Notes under the pieces: model-generated | Database searches by the model: none | The model's input: the letters and a program-made list of their open reading frames with translations, nothing else | What the model was told of the DNA's origin: nothing | Position numbers and translations under genes: made by a program | Part shown: in pieces, positions 44,278-55,312 of the stretch | Layout: the number at the start of each line of letters is the position of its first letter | Numbering within the stretch: the first letter of the stretch is position 1 | Assembly: GCA_021229015.1 (NCBI GenBank) | Contig: CM037784.1 | Coordinates: forward strand, 63,995,258-64,059,257 | Origin: Solen grandis | Taxonomy: Eukaryota; Mollusca; Bivalvia; Adapedonta; Solenidae | DNA: 64,000 bases | Reading direction: 5' to 3'

Positions 44278-46018
44278 GTATAAATTGTATGGCAATACTA
44301 AACATCCCGCCGACGGTACTTGGAGACTTTGTCTCGAAATGCAGTGCAGCTACACTGCAGTATCGTTCGATAGACATGTCGTTTGATTCTACAAGTCACA
44401 TCCGACACCGGGACAACCAATCCTGAAACTACCCTTATCTAAATGTCAAGCAAGAGAGTTATACCAGTATATTTTTAAAAACTTTAGCATGTTGCAACAG
44501 TGGCTCGAACTAACGACCACCCGAATCCGATTGATGTACATGAATAAAAAGATAATCAGAATTTTAGTAAGACCACAAGTTTTACAAATAAATCAAAAGA
44601 CTTCTTTTGACCACCCATTCCAGTATTTTATTGTTCGAGCTATACACAGTAAAAGTCTGAATTCAATCCATGAATATCCGGCTTTAGAATATCCTCCATC
44701 CACATTTACTACATGTATATATGCATATATCGGGTTTTAAAAACCATGGATTCCGTGCGATTCCCTGCATTCATTCGTTAGATTGAATTTTAACTATACC
44801 TGACCGTCTACCATTCTCCCAAACACGCACAGTTACCAAGTTTCTCTCTATTATATTAATAGGTCTTGTGTACCTTGATGTGTAATTGTGTTTGCGCACT
44901 TTAAGTTTACAGTAAAGTTATTTTTTGGGGGGTGGGGGTAATTAACCGATGCATCTGCGGTTCCAGATATGCAAGAATGGAGGAAAACAATTCTCATTGC
45001 ATTTTTTTTTATTATGCAAATATTAGCGAAGCAACATAACATGTTAACAGAACGAAAATATAAATATAAACAAATTTTGAACTACTAGGTTCTAATGGTT
45101 ATTATAAGTAAAAGTCGCAACATATGCAAAAAAAAGTTACTGAACTAGACTACATTTTGACACAAGTTTAACACGATGAACAGTTGGAACACGAGAAAAG
45201 TCTTATACCTATATGCTGCAAACCGACTCGCCCAGGAAAAACCAGAGATAAAAACATGGTCGTAACCATGGAAACCCTCTGGAAACCTGTGCCCGATTGT
45301 CGGTCCAGGCGGACCTGTCGGATTGCTGGAATGTCGGGCCTCATTCGTAACACTGAGAAATTGTCACAATCCATTGTATATCGTATTTTTAATTCACTTT
45401 TGTACACCAGTAGAATATCCTTAGTCAAATTGGTCAAAAGTTTTGTCTCGTGTTGTATTCAGTCGCAATATTTATGAATATTTATGAACTTATTATTTCT
45501 GTTTGTCTCTCCCAGGTGAAGATTTTTGTGAATGTCTGGATCTTGACGTGCCTCACCTACTGCTGGGGTTCCTGAAATAAGTTAATAGAAATAAATTTAA
45601 GTTTCGGATTTTTTCACAAGACAAAGAAAATTACCGCCATACTTTCACCCACCGGAAGTTTCCGAAACAATAGATGGTCGAAAGGTTTAAGATTGTTATA
45701 ATGGGAATGGATGTAATGCTCATTAAATGTATTCCTACAAAATGTGTGTCGTAGTTATAAATTTAAGTTTTTGTGCAAGTTCAAATCGTTTTTAAATAAA
45801 GAAAACGTGAATATGTAACGTTGCAGCACTGAGCAACTCACCCCTGATTACTTTCGAAAAGTTGAATACTTTTATACAGAGTATCGAGATTCACAATATA
45901 ATGGGTTTCATTAATATAACATTGACAGGCTCTCTGCCTAAATTAAGTACAGCTCCTCTTATTACCTTGAGATCGTCCATAGGTAAAGCTTAACAGTTGT
46001 AATGTCATCAAGAGCATG
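44278..46018. other. No feature seen
   Basis: AT-rich. The frames 45168-45437 (minus) and 45184-45477 (plus) overlap each other over nearly their whole length, which argues that neither is coding. A poly-G/T patch lies near 44929-44938. Confidence 0.45.
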
Positions 46019-49000
46019 TTCCAATTCACCCACTGAGCTAGCCTGGTCCAGTTTTAGGGCATGGGATGATTACCGGGGAATGTTGTATATGTAAAGTAAA
46101 ATATATCGATGAATTGTGCGATTTAAAGCGTTGCAAAAGGCTGGATTGAATAACCTGTATAATGAAGGTTTAATCTGAAGAATTTAGAAATACAGTGCCT
46201 ATGCACAAGAATTTGTAATCGGTTTAATTTCAATATTTACGACACTTACCTAGGTAATGTTCATTATTCAAAGCATTTATACAATATTTGGATAAAGAAA
46301 TAAAATTATAACTTACCTAAACGGGGCACCAACTTTTTATACTTAACCTGTTGACGTCAGTCAGATGGCATTGATGGTCGAGTCACCTTGCCAGTTAATA
46401 GGGTCGGTCGAGTTTTTCTTGGGTTGGCAATTCTGTTCTTGGAAAGGAACAGTTAACATTTATCAACAACGTTGCAAAGGAGCCAGTACATTAGTTATTT
46501 ATTAGAAGAGATAGTGATATTGCGAATACAAGAGATTATGTTACTTGAAAAATGTAACAATCTTACAACATTGTGGATTTGAGCTCCCCCAAAAAAATTT
46601 AAGGGTAGTGCATGAAAATGTGATCTTTATGGGCTCGAAGTTCCAAACTGAGAGGGAATAGTACGGAAAATAATTCTTAAATATATTTAAAGATAATTTG
46701 AATTAAAGTCGGAATTTAAATTGTTTACTTACCTCCTACTTCTTCATTCCGTACTTCGGAGTATGCATGAGGTCATCTCATCGTCAACATGTCTACCGTC
46801 ATCCATGTTTATATCGCCAACATTTCTCCATGTCTGTCGTCATTGAAGTGTTGACACCACTCTTCCCGTGATTGTAACATTAGTCCTCAGCAGGCCACGT
46901 GTTCATCCTACCAATGTCTACAGGCTTGGTTTGGTCCTCCGTCGGCTGTACTCGCACTTCATGTCTCATTAGACTTCCATTGCCCTAATACCCATTGAGT
47001 CTGGAATTGCTGCCGTTTGTTGAGATGTGGCCATCCCTTCGATCTGCTATGAACAGCTACTTGACGCTTATTTTAATACATTACCTATGGGTGGTTTTTA
47101 TTTTGGACATTAAAAAAAAAATTAAATTTTAATTTTAAAGGTTGCATTTAAATTTGAAATAATGATAAATTTTCAATTATTTAAGAATTCGACACATACT
47201 TTACCAACTGTATCGTAGCAAAGATCTAAAGCAACTATACAAGATCGACAATTTTAAAATATATAAAGACAGTCATTTCGTTTTTAAAATGTTACATAGT
47301 TGGTTACCAAAGTAAATGAGCTTCTATTTATTCCATAGTAAGAACAAGTTCTTCATTCGTCATGAAAGCAGAGTTGAATTAGTGAGTCCATATCTAGACG
47401 TGGAGAAAGCCGAGTGTGAATCTTCCATACAGAAAGATTGAATGTAGAAATATGACGTACAGTTTGGTCATTTATTGTGTTATTTTATGCCATGTAGTTT
47501 ACAGGTTCCAATCCATCCACTGAGCTAGCCTGGTCCGGTTTTAAGGCATGGGATGATTTTCCGGGGGATGTTGTACATGTAAAGTAAAATATATCGAGGA
47601 GTTGTGCGATTTAAAGCGTTGCAAAAGGCTGGATTAAATAACCTGAATAATATTGGTTTAAATTAATCTTAATATAGAAATACAGTGCTATGTACAAGCA
47701 TTTTTAAATCAGTTTAATTTCGATATTTACGACACTTACCTAGGTAATGTTCATTATTCAAAGCATTTATACAATATTTGGATAAAAAAGAAATAAGATT
47801 ATAACTTACCTAAACGGGGCACCAACTTTTTATACTTAACCTGTTGACGGTGCTCGTCAGATGGCATTGATGGTTTGCGTCACCTTGCTAGTAAATAGGG
47901 TCGGTCGATTTCTTCTTGGGTTGGCAATTCTGTTCTTGGAAAGGATCTGTTAACATTTATGAATAATGTTGCAATGGAGTCAATAATTTAGTTATTTATT
48001 GCAAGAGTAATAGTTATCTTTGGAATACAAGAGATTATGTTACTTAAAAATGTATAAATCTTACGACATGGTGGATTTGAGCTCCGCAAAAAGAGAAAAC
48101 AAACTTAAGGGTAGTGCATGAAAATATGTAATTTTCATATGCTCGAAGTTCCAAAGAGGGAATAGTACGGAAAATAATTCTTGAATCAATATATTTAAAG
48201 ATAATTTGAATTAAAGTCGGGATTTAAATAATTTACTTACCTCCTACTTCTTCATTCCGTACTTCGGAGTTTGCAGGATGTCATCTGATCGTCAACATGT
48301 CTACCGTCATCCATGAGGCTTAAATCGTCAACATTTCTCCATGTCTGCCGTCATTGAAGTGTTGACACCACTCTTCCCGTGATCGTAACGTTATCTCATG
48401 GACACCAGCACTCCGGTCATCTAGTGCTGTCATCTCATCTCCAGTCACCTAGTCCTCAGCAAAATCCAGCAGGCCACGTGCTCATCCTACCAATGTCTTC
48501 AGGCTTGGTTTGGTCCTCCGTCGGCTGTACTCGCACTTCACGTGTCATTAGACTTCCATTGCCCTAATACCCATTGAGTCTGGAATTGCTGTCTTTTTAA
48601 ATTTATCCTTCATTGTATGACAATTTAAAATTAAATTTGACCAAATTTTCATTTAATTTTAAATTTGAAATAATGATAAATTTTCAGTTTTTAAGAATTT
48701 CGACAATTTCCAAAAAAACGACAATTTTAAAATATATAAAGACAGTTATTTCGTTTTTAAAATGTTACATAGTTACCAAAGTAAATGAGCTTCTATTTAT
48801 TCAATAGTAAGAACAAGTTCTTCATTCGTCATGAAAGCAGAGTTGAATTAGTGAGTCCATATCTAGACGTGGAGAAAGCCGAGTGAATCTTCCATACAGA
48901 AAGATTGAATGTAGAAATATGACGTACAGTTCGATCATTTATTGTGTTATTTTATGCCATGTAGTTTACAGGTTCCAATCCATCCACTGAGCTAGCCTGG

Positions 49001-50840
49001 TCCGGTTTTAAGGCATGGGATGATTTTCCGGGGGATGTTGTACATGTAAAGTAAAATATATCGAGGAGTTGTGCGATTTAAAGCGTTGCAAAAGGCTGGA
49101 TTAAATAACCTGAATAATACTGGTTTAAATTAATCTTAATATAAAAATACAGTGCTATGTACAAGAATTTTTTTTAATCAGTTTAATTTCGATATTTACG
49201 ACACTTACCTAGGTAATGTTCATTATTCAAAGCATTTATACAATATTTGGATAAAAAAGAAATAAGATTATAAACCTACCTAAACGGGGCACCAACTTTT
49301 TATACTTAACCTGTTGACGTTGCTCGTCAGATGGCATTGATGGTTTGCGTCACCTTGCTAGTAAATAGGGTCGGTCGATTTCTTCTTGGGTTGGCAATTC
49401 TGTTCTTGGAAAGGATCTGTTAACATTTATGAATATGTTGCAAAGGAGCCAATACATTTAGTTATTTATTACAAGAGTTATCTTTGGAATACAAGAGATT
49501 ATCTTACTTAAAAATGTATAAATCTTACGACATTGTGGATTTGAGCTCCGCAAAAAGAGAAAACAAACTTAAGGGTAGTGCATGAAAATATGTGATTTTC
49601 ATATGCTCGAAGTTCCAAAGAGGGAATAGTACGGATAATTCTTGAATCAATATATTTAAAGATAATTTGAATTAAAGTCGGAATTTAAATAATTTACTTA
49701 CCTCCTACTTCTTCATTCCGTACTTCGGAGTTTGCAGGATGTCATCTGATCGTCAACATGTCTACCGTCATCCATGAGGCTTAAATCGTCAACATTTCTC
49801 CATGTCTGTCGTCACTGAAGTGTTGATCTCACTCTTACTGCATCTAGTAACGTTATCTCATTGACACCAGCTCTCCGGTCATCTAGTGATGTCACCTAGT
49901 CCTCAGCAAAATCCAGCAGTCCACGTGTTCATCCTATTAATATCCTCAAGCTGGGTTTGGTCCGTCGGCTGTACTCGCACTGCACGTGTTATTGCTCGAC
50001 TTGCATTGCCCCAGCACCATTGAGTATGGAATTGTCCCCGTTCAAGGTCATCCATTCGATCTGCTATGAACAGCTACTTTACGCTTACCATAATACATTA
50101 CCTTGTATCCGGGTGGTTTTTTCGGTTATTTCCGGTCCATTCATACATTTTAAGCTAACATGAGCAATGCATAATTACAAATTTTTTCACCTAAATTTTA
50201 AATTGATATTTACTGTAAAATCATTTATTTTCGTTGACATTAAATTTCGTGGAATCTGATTAAATCACTTTCGTTGGTACATATATTCGTAGAACCATCT
50301 TCTAGAAAATATGAGGTCTATGAAATAAACGTTTTCGTGGGGATAAATATTCGTTGATAAAGTCATCCACGAAATCAACGAAAATTAGTCCTCCACGAAA
50401 ATTAATGATTCTACAGTAATAGGTTTAGCTTAACAATGACAATAAGTTAAAAATTTTAAAGTAAAATCTAATCAGAAAAAACTGGTTGCATTTAATTTTA
50501 AATTTGAAGGGAATGATAAATTCATATTCAATTATTTAAGAAATCGACACAAACTTGACCAACTATATTGTAGCAAAGATCTAATGCAACTATACAAGTT
50601 CGACAATTTACAAATATATATTTAAAGACGGTCAAATATTTCGTTCAAAATGTTAAAACTTGGTTACCAAAGTAAATGAGCTTCCATTGATTTCAATGTA
50701 AGAACAACCTTTAATTCTTTATGAATGCAGGGTTGTAATAGTCCATATCTAGACGTGGAGATAGCCGGGTGTGAATCTTCCATGCAGAAAATTGAATGTA
50801 GAAATATTGACGTACACTTTGATTATTCATCGTTTTTGAA
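46019..50840. repeat. 1.48-kb sequence in three tandem copies
   Basis: The anchor CCACTGAGCTAGCCTGGTCC lies just after TTCCAAT at 46019, 47506 and 48973 (periods 1487 and 1467). Many other blocks repeat in order: 'acgacacttacctaggtaat', 'cctaaacggggcaccaac', 'cttacctcctacttcttc', 'ggaattgctg', 'gtccatatctagacgtgg'. Copies 2 and 3 are more alike than either is to copy 1. Copy 3 also carries a MITE (50211-50418) and a longer 3' part. CTTACCT motifs are consensus splice donors (AGGTAAG) on the minus strand and are kept in all three copies except one that reads CCTACCT in copy 3 (about 49277). No open frame is conserved among the copies, so if transcribed the product is probably noncoding or a decayed exon cluster. 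Confidence 0.9.
50211..50418. mobile_element. TA-flanked MITE (family D), best copy
   Basis: It starts TACTGTAAAATCATTTATTT and ends AATTAATGATTCTACAGTA. The terminal inverted repeat runs about 26 bp, bounded by TA. The interior is filled with TTTCGTGG/CCACGAAA words in both orientations. It sits only in copy 3 of the 1.48-kb tandem repeat, so it inserted after the duplication. Other copies: 30165-30375 (inverted) and 44165-44277 (decayed). Confidence 0.8.
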
Positions 50841-52147
50841 TCAATTTTAAAAAATTTTTTTTAGTCACATCCAGGTCAGTCCCCTCAACACCACTGGTTT
50901 CCTCCGACACGGCTACGGGGTTTCCCCAATTTAATGACTGGAGCCAAACTTCCACTTCTAATGGTTTTGCTCATCACGGCTGATTTCTTCCATCCATCGC
51001 GACTGGTCCCTGCATCACGTCTGATCCCTTCACTGTCGACAACCTGCTGGCCCGTCTCTGACTGAGAACATATCAAATATCACGCAATATATAGGGAAAG
51101 GTAGTGTTACTCTGGTACCCGACGATTCCTTAAATTTATTCATAGCCCCTGAGAGCTGGGAAACAGTCAAGTGCTTATTGGCTATGCCATGACTGCACCA
51201 AATTTCGTCATGGGCGTCATGTAACAGAACTGTTACAGAAAAAAAGATATAATGGGCAATTTTGCTGCTATGCTTCAAGTGAAGAGTTTGTATAATGAAG
51301 TTATTCTTAAACAGTTTCCATCGTTTAAGCAAATCAGTAGTTTTGCACAATATAGATACGGTTTCAACATGTTCATAAAATTGATAAAAGATCTTTACTA
51401 ATTAACACAATGGTTAATCAAATAATGTCTTTGCTACATATATATTAAATGAGCAACTTTATTTAAAGATTTAGGTTTCAATCCCACCATGCATTTACTA
51501 ATTGCAACTTTATAGAACAGATAAGTATATTACTTGACGAATCAGGTTTGAAACCGACTAGAAATAGCCCAAACTCTCTCGCTCCCTCTCTCACAATATA
51601 AATAACGCAACCATTTTAAAATGATATATTTAATTATAAAATATATTCTAGAGAATCTAAAAATTGATTATGAATAATATGCTATCTATATATAAATTGA
51701 AATGAATGATACATACTTGTATGCAAAATATTAGTGGAGCTAAACCTTGACAACACCCATTGACAGTGCACGATTTTCTGGTTATTGTGCGTGAGTTCGA
51801 GCTCACCCGAGCTGCACGTGGTCATATTCACGTGAAAAGCACGCGATTTGCTGTAACAAATACTTGAGTACATTTGACTTTTTTTTTTCAATTAAAGGGA
51901 ATTTAGAAATGGTGTTTTGATTTCATTTCTCAATATAAAGAAACAATATAGAGATAAATTTAAGGTGTATTTCTATATTCCATCTAAGAAACAAATAACA
52001 AATATGGTCTGCCTATATTAGAGTTTTCAGTCTCAGACCTACATTCATGTTCTAAAGAATACAGTATTATAGGTGTAGACCAAATCCCCAAACATCTACA
52101 ATGCACGTGAAAAATATATTTGTGATCGGACTGAGATATGCATTTGG
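50841..52147. other. Spacer with a GC-richer exon-like block
   Basis: On the minus strand, 51076-50885 is an open frame of 63 codons in DNA clearly richer in G and C than its surroundings, with a mixed hydrophilic translation. It lies directly upstream (minus sense) of the tandem copies with donor-like motifs. It has no recognisable domain. The remainder is AT-rich and featureless. Confidence 0.3.
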
Positions 52148-52240
52148 AAATGCCCCCGTGCATTCGGGGTCTTCCTCCACCTGTAATTAGCTGGACGTCG
52201 CTTTATGACTGAAATACTGTCGAGCGACGGCTAACTCAAA
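52148..52240 (+). mobile_element. SINE 3' fragment (family c)
   Basis: 'gtgcattcggggtcttcctc' followed by 'acctgtaattagctggacgt' and 'tatgactgaaatactgtcg' is the reverse complement of 29770-29850 with few changes. Confidence 0.7.
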
Positions 52241-53187
52241 TAGTAAAGCTCATATTGATGAAAAGGATAAAAATGTCATCATATCTGCTTCAATACCTTT
52301 AATTTAGATATAAAGTACATGTAGGTATATATTACCATGACAACATGAATGTATTTCTTTTTAGATTTCAAATTTTATAGTTTGAATACAAAGTATTTAT
52401 TCAATTTACTTTATCTTTTCATTAATCAGTTGAAATACCCATTTCTGTGGCTTCTTGAAAATGCTGAATTAAACTGACAAGATTTTTGATAAAATCTACA
52501 CTGGTAACATATAGCCTGTCTATTATAAATCACTCTAATTTTAAATAAAACTCGTGAATGAAATTTGATGGTTAATTGTTGATTCAAATATAATCGAATA
52601 TTCATGATATTCATGTGGTAAGTTCAAACTGTAGAACAGCTTTATCTTTATATGAATGTATGAATCAGTTAACAGATGAGACTTGTTTTATAACTGGAAG
52701 GAGTTGCTCACACACTATGTTCCAATAAGTTTGATTGTCTGGTTGTTGGCTGGAGTAGCTAACCCTTACACCTCGTTATTTGTAATCTTGAGGATGACCG
52801 GGAACCAGACTATAAAACACATAGAAGCTTTTTATGTAAGCAATTCGCCCCTGGTTATATTGTTTATAAAGTCATTTGTTTATTGTTATTCATTTTTCCA
52901 CAGCAAAATATTTTATTAAGTAAATATTTAAGGCGATTTTTTTAACCAACTAAAGTTAAAGTTTTCATTGAACACAAAGGTGTAATATGTTGTACATTGT
53001 GTTTGTAATGCACTGTTATAAATATACTCATCTTAAGTCAGGGAAGTTTAATTGTTCTTGGTTGTAGAGGTTATTTTTTTCTGTTTACAAGTAAAATGAT
53101 AAATAACCTGCTTAATATTTTACCACACGTAAGTAAAACTTAAACATTAAAACGGCATTCTTTAAATAGAGTTTGTCAAAAAAATAT
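52241..53187. other. No feature seen
   Basis: AT-rich. Frames at 52426-52614 and 52683-52919 are hydrophobic, low-information chance frames. The Pol III terminator of the tRNA is at the very end. Confidence 0.5.
53178..53184 (-). terminator. Pol III terminator of the tRNA-Leu gene
   Basis: Seven A on the plus strand give TTTTTTT three bases after the 3' end of the tRNA in the minus sense, the standard RNA polymerase III stop signal. Confidence 0.85.
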
Positions 53188-53271
53188 TGTCAGAAGTGGG
53201 ATTCGAACCCACGCCTGGAGAACCAGACTGCGACCTGAACGCAGCGCCTTAGACCGCTCGGCCATCCTGAC
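53188..53271 (-). tRNA. tRNA-Leu, anticodon CAG
   Basis: This is a complete 84-nt type II (long variable arm) tRNA read on the minus strand. The acceptor stem GTCAGGA pairs with TTCTGAC, leaving discriminator A, as expected for leucine. The D-arm region TGGCCGAGCGGTCTAAGGCG doubles as the A-box. The anticodon stem-loop is CTGCGTTCAGGTCGCAG, giving anticodon CAG that reads CUG codons. The extra arm is TCTGGTTCTCCAGG and is followed by the T arm with GGTTCGAATCC, the B-box. No intron interrupts the anticodon loop and no CCA is encoded, which is normal for a eukaryotic nuclear gene. A seven-T terminator follows. All stems are intact, so it is probably functional. A 9-bp inverted repeat (GTTTGTCAA, 53171-53179, against TTGACAAAC, 53274-53282) brackets it. 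Confidence 0.97.
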
Positions 53272-53484
53272 AATTGACAAACTGCCCTAGATTTTATTCC
53301 ATTTTTGTAGAGTGCATGTGATGAAGACAACTTTTCGTTTTGGCTTTCAGAGTAATAATTAACTTAATCAAATCAGATTACCTTCGAGATATGTATAATT
53401 ATGATTTAGGTAGACAGCCATGCACTGTCGGCCTTTTATACTAAATTTTGGACATCGTCGAGGAATATAAAATTTACTTGTTTG

Positions 53485-53655
53485 TGTTTAACGACAGATT
53501 TTTCAGACATTAATGGGGTTTATCTACATGTCTCACAACGATATCACACCGTAAGCAAGTTGCATGATACCACAACCAGTCACATTATTCTGACGCTAGG
53601 GAGACCAGTCTTGTAACTATCACAATATGCTGAGCACCATAAGAGGGATAAAATA
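53485..53655 (-). mobile_element. SINE body and tail (family b)
   Basis: On the minus strand, 'tggtgctcagcatattg', 'gtgactggttgtggtatcat', then 'gatatcgttgtgagac', ending GTCGTTAAACACAAACAAG. These are the same blocks as 15617-15845. The tRNA-like head is missing. Confidence 0.65.
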
Positions 53656-53695
53656 TCAAATATATTGATAAAACCTATACATGAAAAGTGCAATA

Positions 53696-53873
53696 CAGTT
53701 GAACCTGTATTAGCGGCCACATGTATTAAGCGGTCTATCTGCATTTAGCGGTCATTTTTAACATTACCAAACTATATTAATTAATAATGTTTCACCTTCA
53801 TTTAGCGGTCACCTTTGTTAAACGGTCACTTTCTCTTGTTCCCTTCCATGGCCGCTTAAGACAGGTTTGACTG
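53696..53873. mobile_element. Tc1/mariner- or pogo-like MITE, copy 2
   Basis: It starts CAGTTGAACCTGTATTAGCG and ends 'gccgcttaagacaggtttg' plus ACTG, flanked by TA on both sides (53694-53695 and 53874-53875). The terminal inverted repeat is about 25 bp with mismatches. CAGT(T/C)(G/A)AACCT-type ends and a TA target are typical of the Tc1/mariner/pogo superfamily. Copy 1 is at 21245-21424. Confidence 0.8.
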
Positions 53874-54013
53874 TATATTGATTTTGCAATGGTTAGGTCA
53901 ATAGGCAATAAGTCGAGCAACGAGCTTTTGTAAAACAAGTTGAGATATATACACTCAGAGGAATTTCTAAACGCCAGCCATGTTTTTTCATAATTTTATA
54001 GATGCGTACTGGA

Positions 54014-54250
54014 TGGATGGTTCCTAAACTGTCAATCAAGTATGTTTACATTAACCCGCTTATCCAACCAGCGTAAGTGTGAAGCACATGGTGAATGGTT
54101 GACCTACTTCACACAAAAGAACGTGTGTTTTTTGTTTGTGATACTGTTTGTGAGCACTTGACCTAGGTATGAAAAGAAACTGTCAAATTATCAATGGGGG
54201 TGGTGGGGGGGGGGGGGGTTACATAGGAATTGTGGAACCTTCCATTATGA
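54014..54250. repeat. Dispersed repeat, copy 2 of 2
   Basis: Colinear with 17579-18015. It contains a G14 run (54205-54218) where copy 1 has a short spacer. Confidence 0.65.
54205..54218. repeat. Poly-G tract
   Basis: Fourteen consecutive G, preceded by GGGGGTGGT. The length is likely to be polymorphic or a sequencing artefact. Confidence 0.8.
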
Positions 54251-54389
54251 ATGTTATTGAGTGATAATGTGGTGCAATATTTATGGTGTATATACGTAAT
54301 TAAATGTTAAAATGTTGGTAGTAGCCGAATCACCCCAAAAAATAAAAGTCATAAACCGTGGTTGTAAAATGCACAAGTTCTGAAACCGA

Positions 54390-54848
54390 CATAAGCTCAA
54401 TCTCATTAAAATTATATCCTAATTTGCACTCCTCTACTATCCGCGATTAGGTTCTGACAACATCGCATTAGGGGTCACGTTAGATTGACCTTTTAAGTAA
54501 CTTATATGCAAGAACAAATGCTCGATTTTAAACCAATTTAATAGCGCTTTTCTAACTGACTTCGGTAAAAAAATCGTCACAAAAGTGAGAAAATGTGCAG
54601 CTTGACCAGGACTCAAAACCAGGGCTTTTAGCTTACAGGGCAAAAGCTCTACCGAATGAAAAACTCGGCCGCTTAGACATCTTTCTACCATATTGTGAGA
54701 CTGATGCGGTCACTCCCCCCTGATTTACCGAACTAATCTGTAGCTGCCGATTTGATTGGCTAATACAAAGGTCGATCTGAGACGACCCTCTATACTATGT
54801 GGTCAGATCCAGTTAGCATACTGATTTTAATGAGATTTACATTAGCTT
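54390..54848. mobile_element. Long-inverted-repeat MITE-like element, copy 2
   Basis: The left arm 'ctcaatctcattaaaatta' plus 'ttctgacaacatcgc' and the right arm 'aaggtcgatctgagacgacc' plus 'gattttaatgagatttac' match the arms of 9012-9531. Between them is a tRNA-like piece on the minus strand (54595-54690). Confidence 0.55.
54595..54690 (-). mobile_element. tRNA-like SINE head
   Basis: On the minus strand, 'agcggccgagtttttcattc' then GGTAGAGCTTTTGCCCTG and a B-box-like GGTTTTGAGTCCTGG. It is nested within the inverted-repeat element. The frame 54437-54691 spans it and is not a gene. Confidence 0.5.
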
Positions 54849-55157
54849 GAATGACAGCCCGACATCTCTATGGAGGCTATTCGTTGCCAAAAATCCAGCC
54901 TTGTTGAACTGAGTTGAACAGTTTATTTTCCGACATAATACACAATTTATTTGAATTTCTTAGTATTTAAACTCCAGAGATACATTCTTGGACTGAATTT
55001 GCCGATGCAACATTGTAAATACGTATTTCAACAAAATGCATTTTGATAAACTACAAAACGCCTTCTTATTGTAACGCTCTCAACTTTACATTGTCCGACC
55101 ATCATGATTCGGCTCAGCTTAATCCAGGTTCACACGTTTGCAATGTTGATAAATAAG

Positions 55158-55197
55158 CTCCGCCCATTTCCCCGCCCACTACATCATCGTATATAAA
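55158..55197 (+). promoter_or_regulatory. TATA-box promoter with two GC boxes
   Basis: CTCCGCCCATTTCCCCGCCC (55158-55178) supplies two Sp1-type CCGCCC boxes in otherwise AT-rich DNA. TATATAAA lies at 55190-55197, followed by an initiator-like TCACTTT (55211-55217). The order and spacing resemble an animal Pol II core promoter. This is an inference; no transcript evidence is available. Confidence 0.5.
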
Positions 55198-55212
55198 CGT
55201 AATTGTCCGCTC

Positions 55213-55312
55213 ACTTTCGGTATTTTCCGACAACGACTGGAAAATCTCCACGCAGTTATCTCCTATGTACGAATAAGGGAAGTGTTGCAGCGTGTAGGTC
55301 TACACATTCAAG
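55213..55312 (+). other. Possible noncoding first exon
   Basis: From the initiator-like A at about 55213 the sequence runs, with raised GC content and no ATG followed by a long frame, to ACATTCAAG/GTAAAT (junction 55312/55313), a good 5' splice-site match. If real, it is a short 5'-UTR exon whose partner exons lie downstream, possibly beyond the window. I found no convincing second exon. Confidence 0.35.

Noticed and set aside
45168..45477. Two overlapping frames of 89 and 97 codons on opposite strands
   Set aside because: Nearly complete antisense overlap and no family signature. At most one could be coding, and neither has support.
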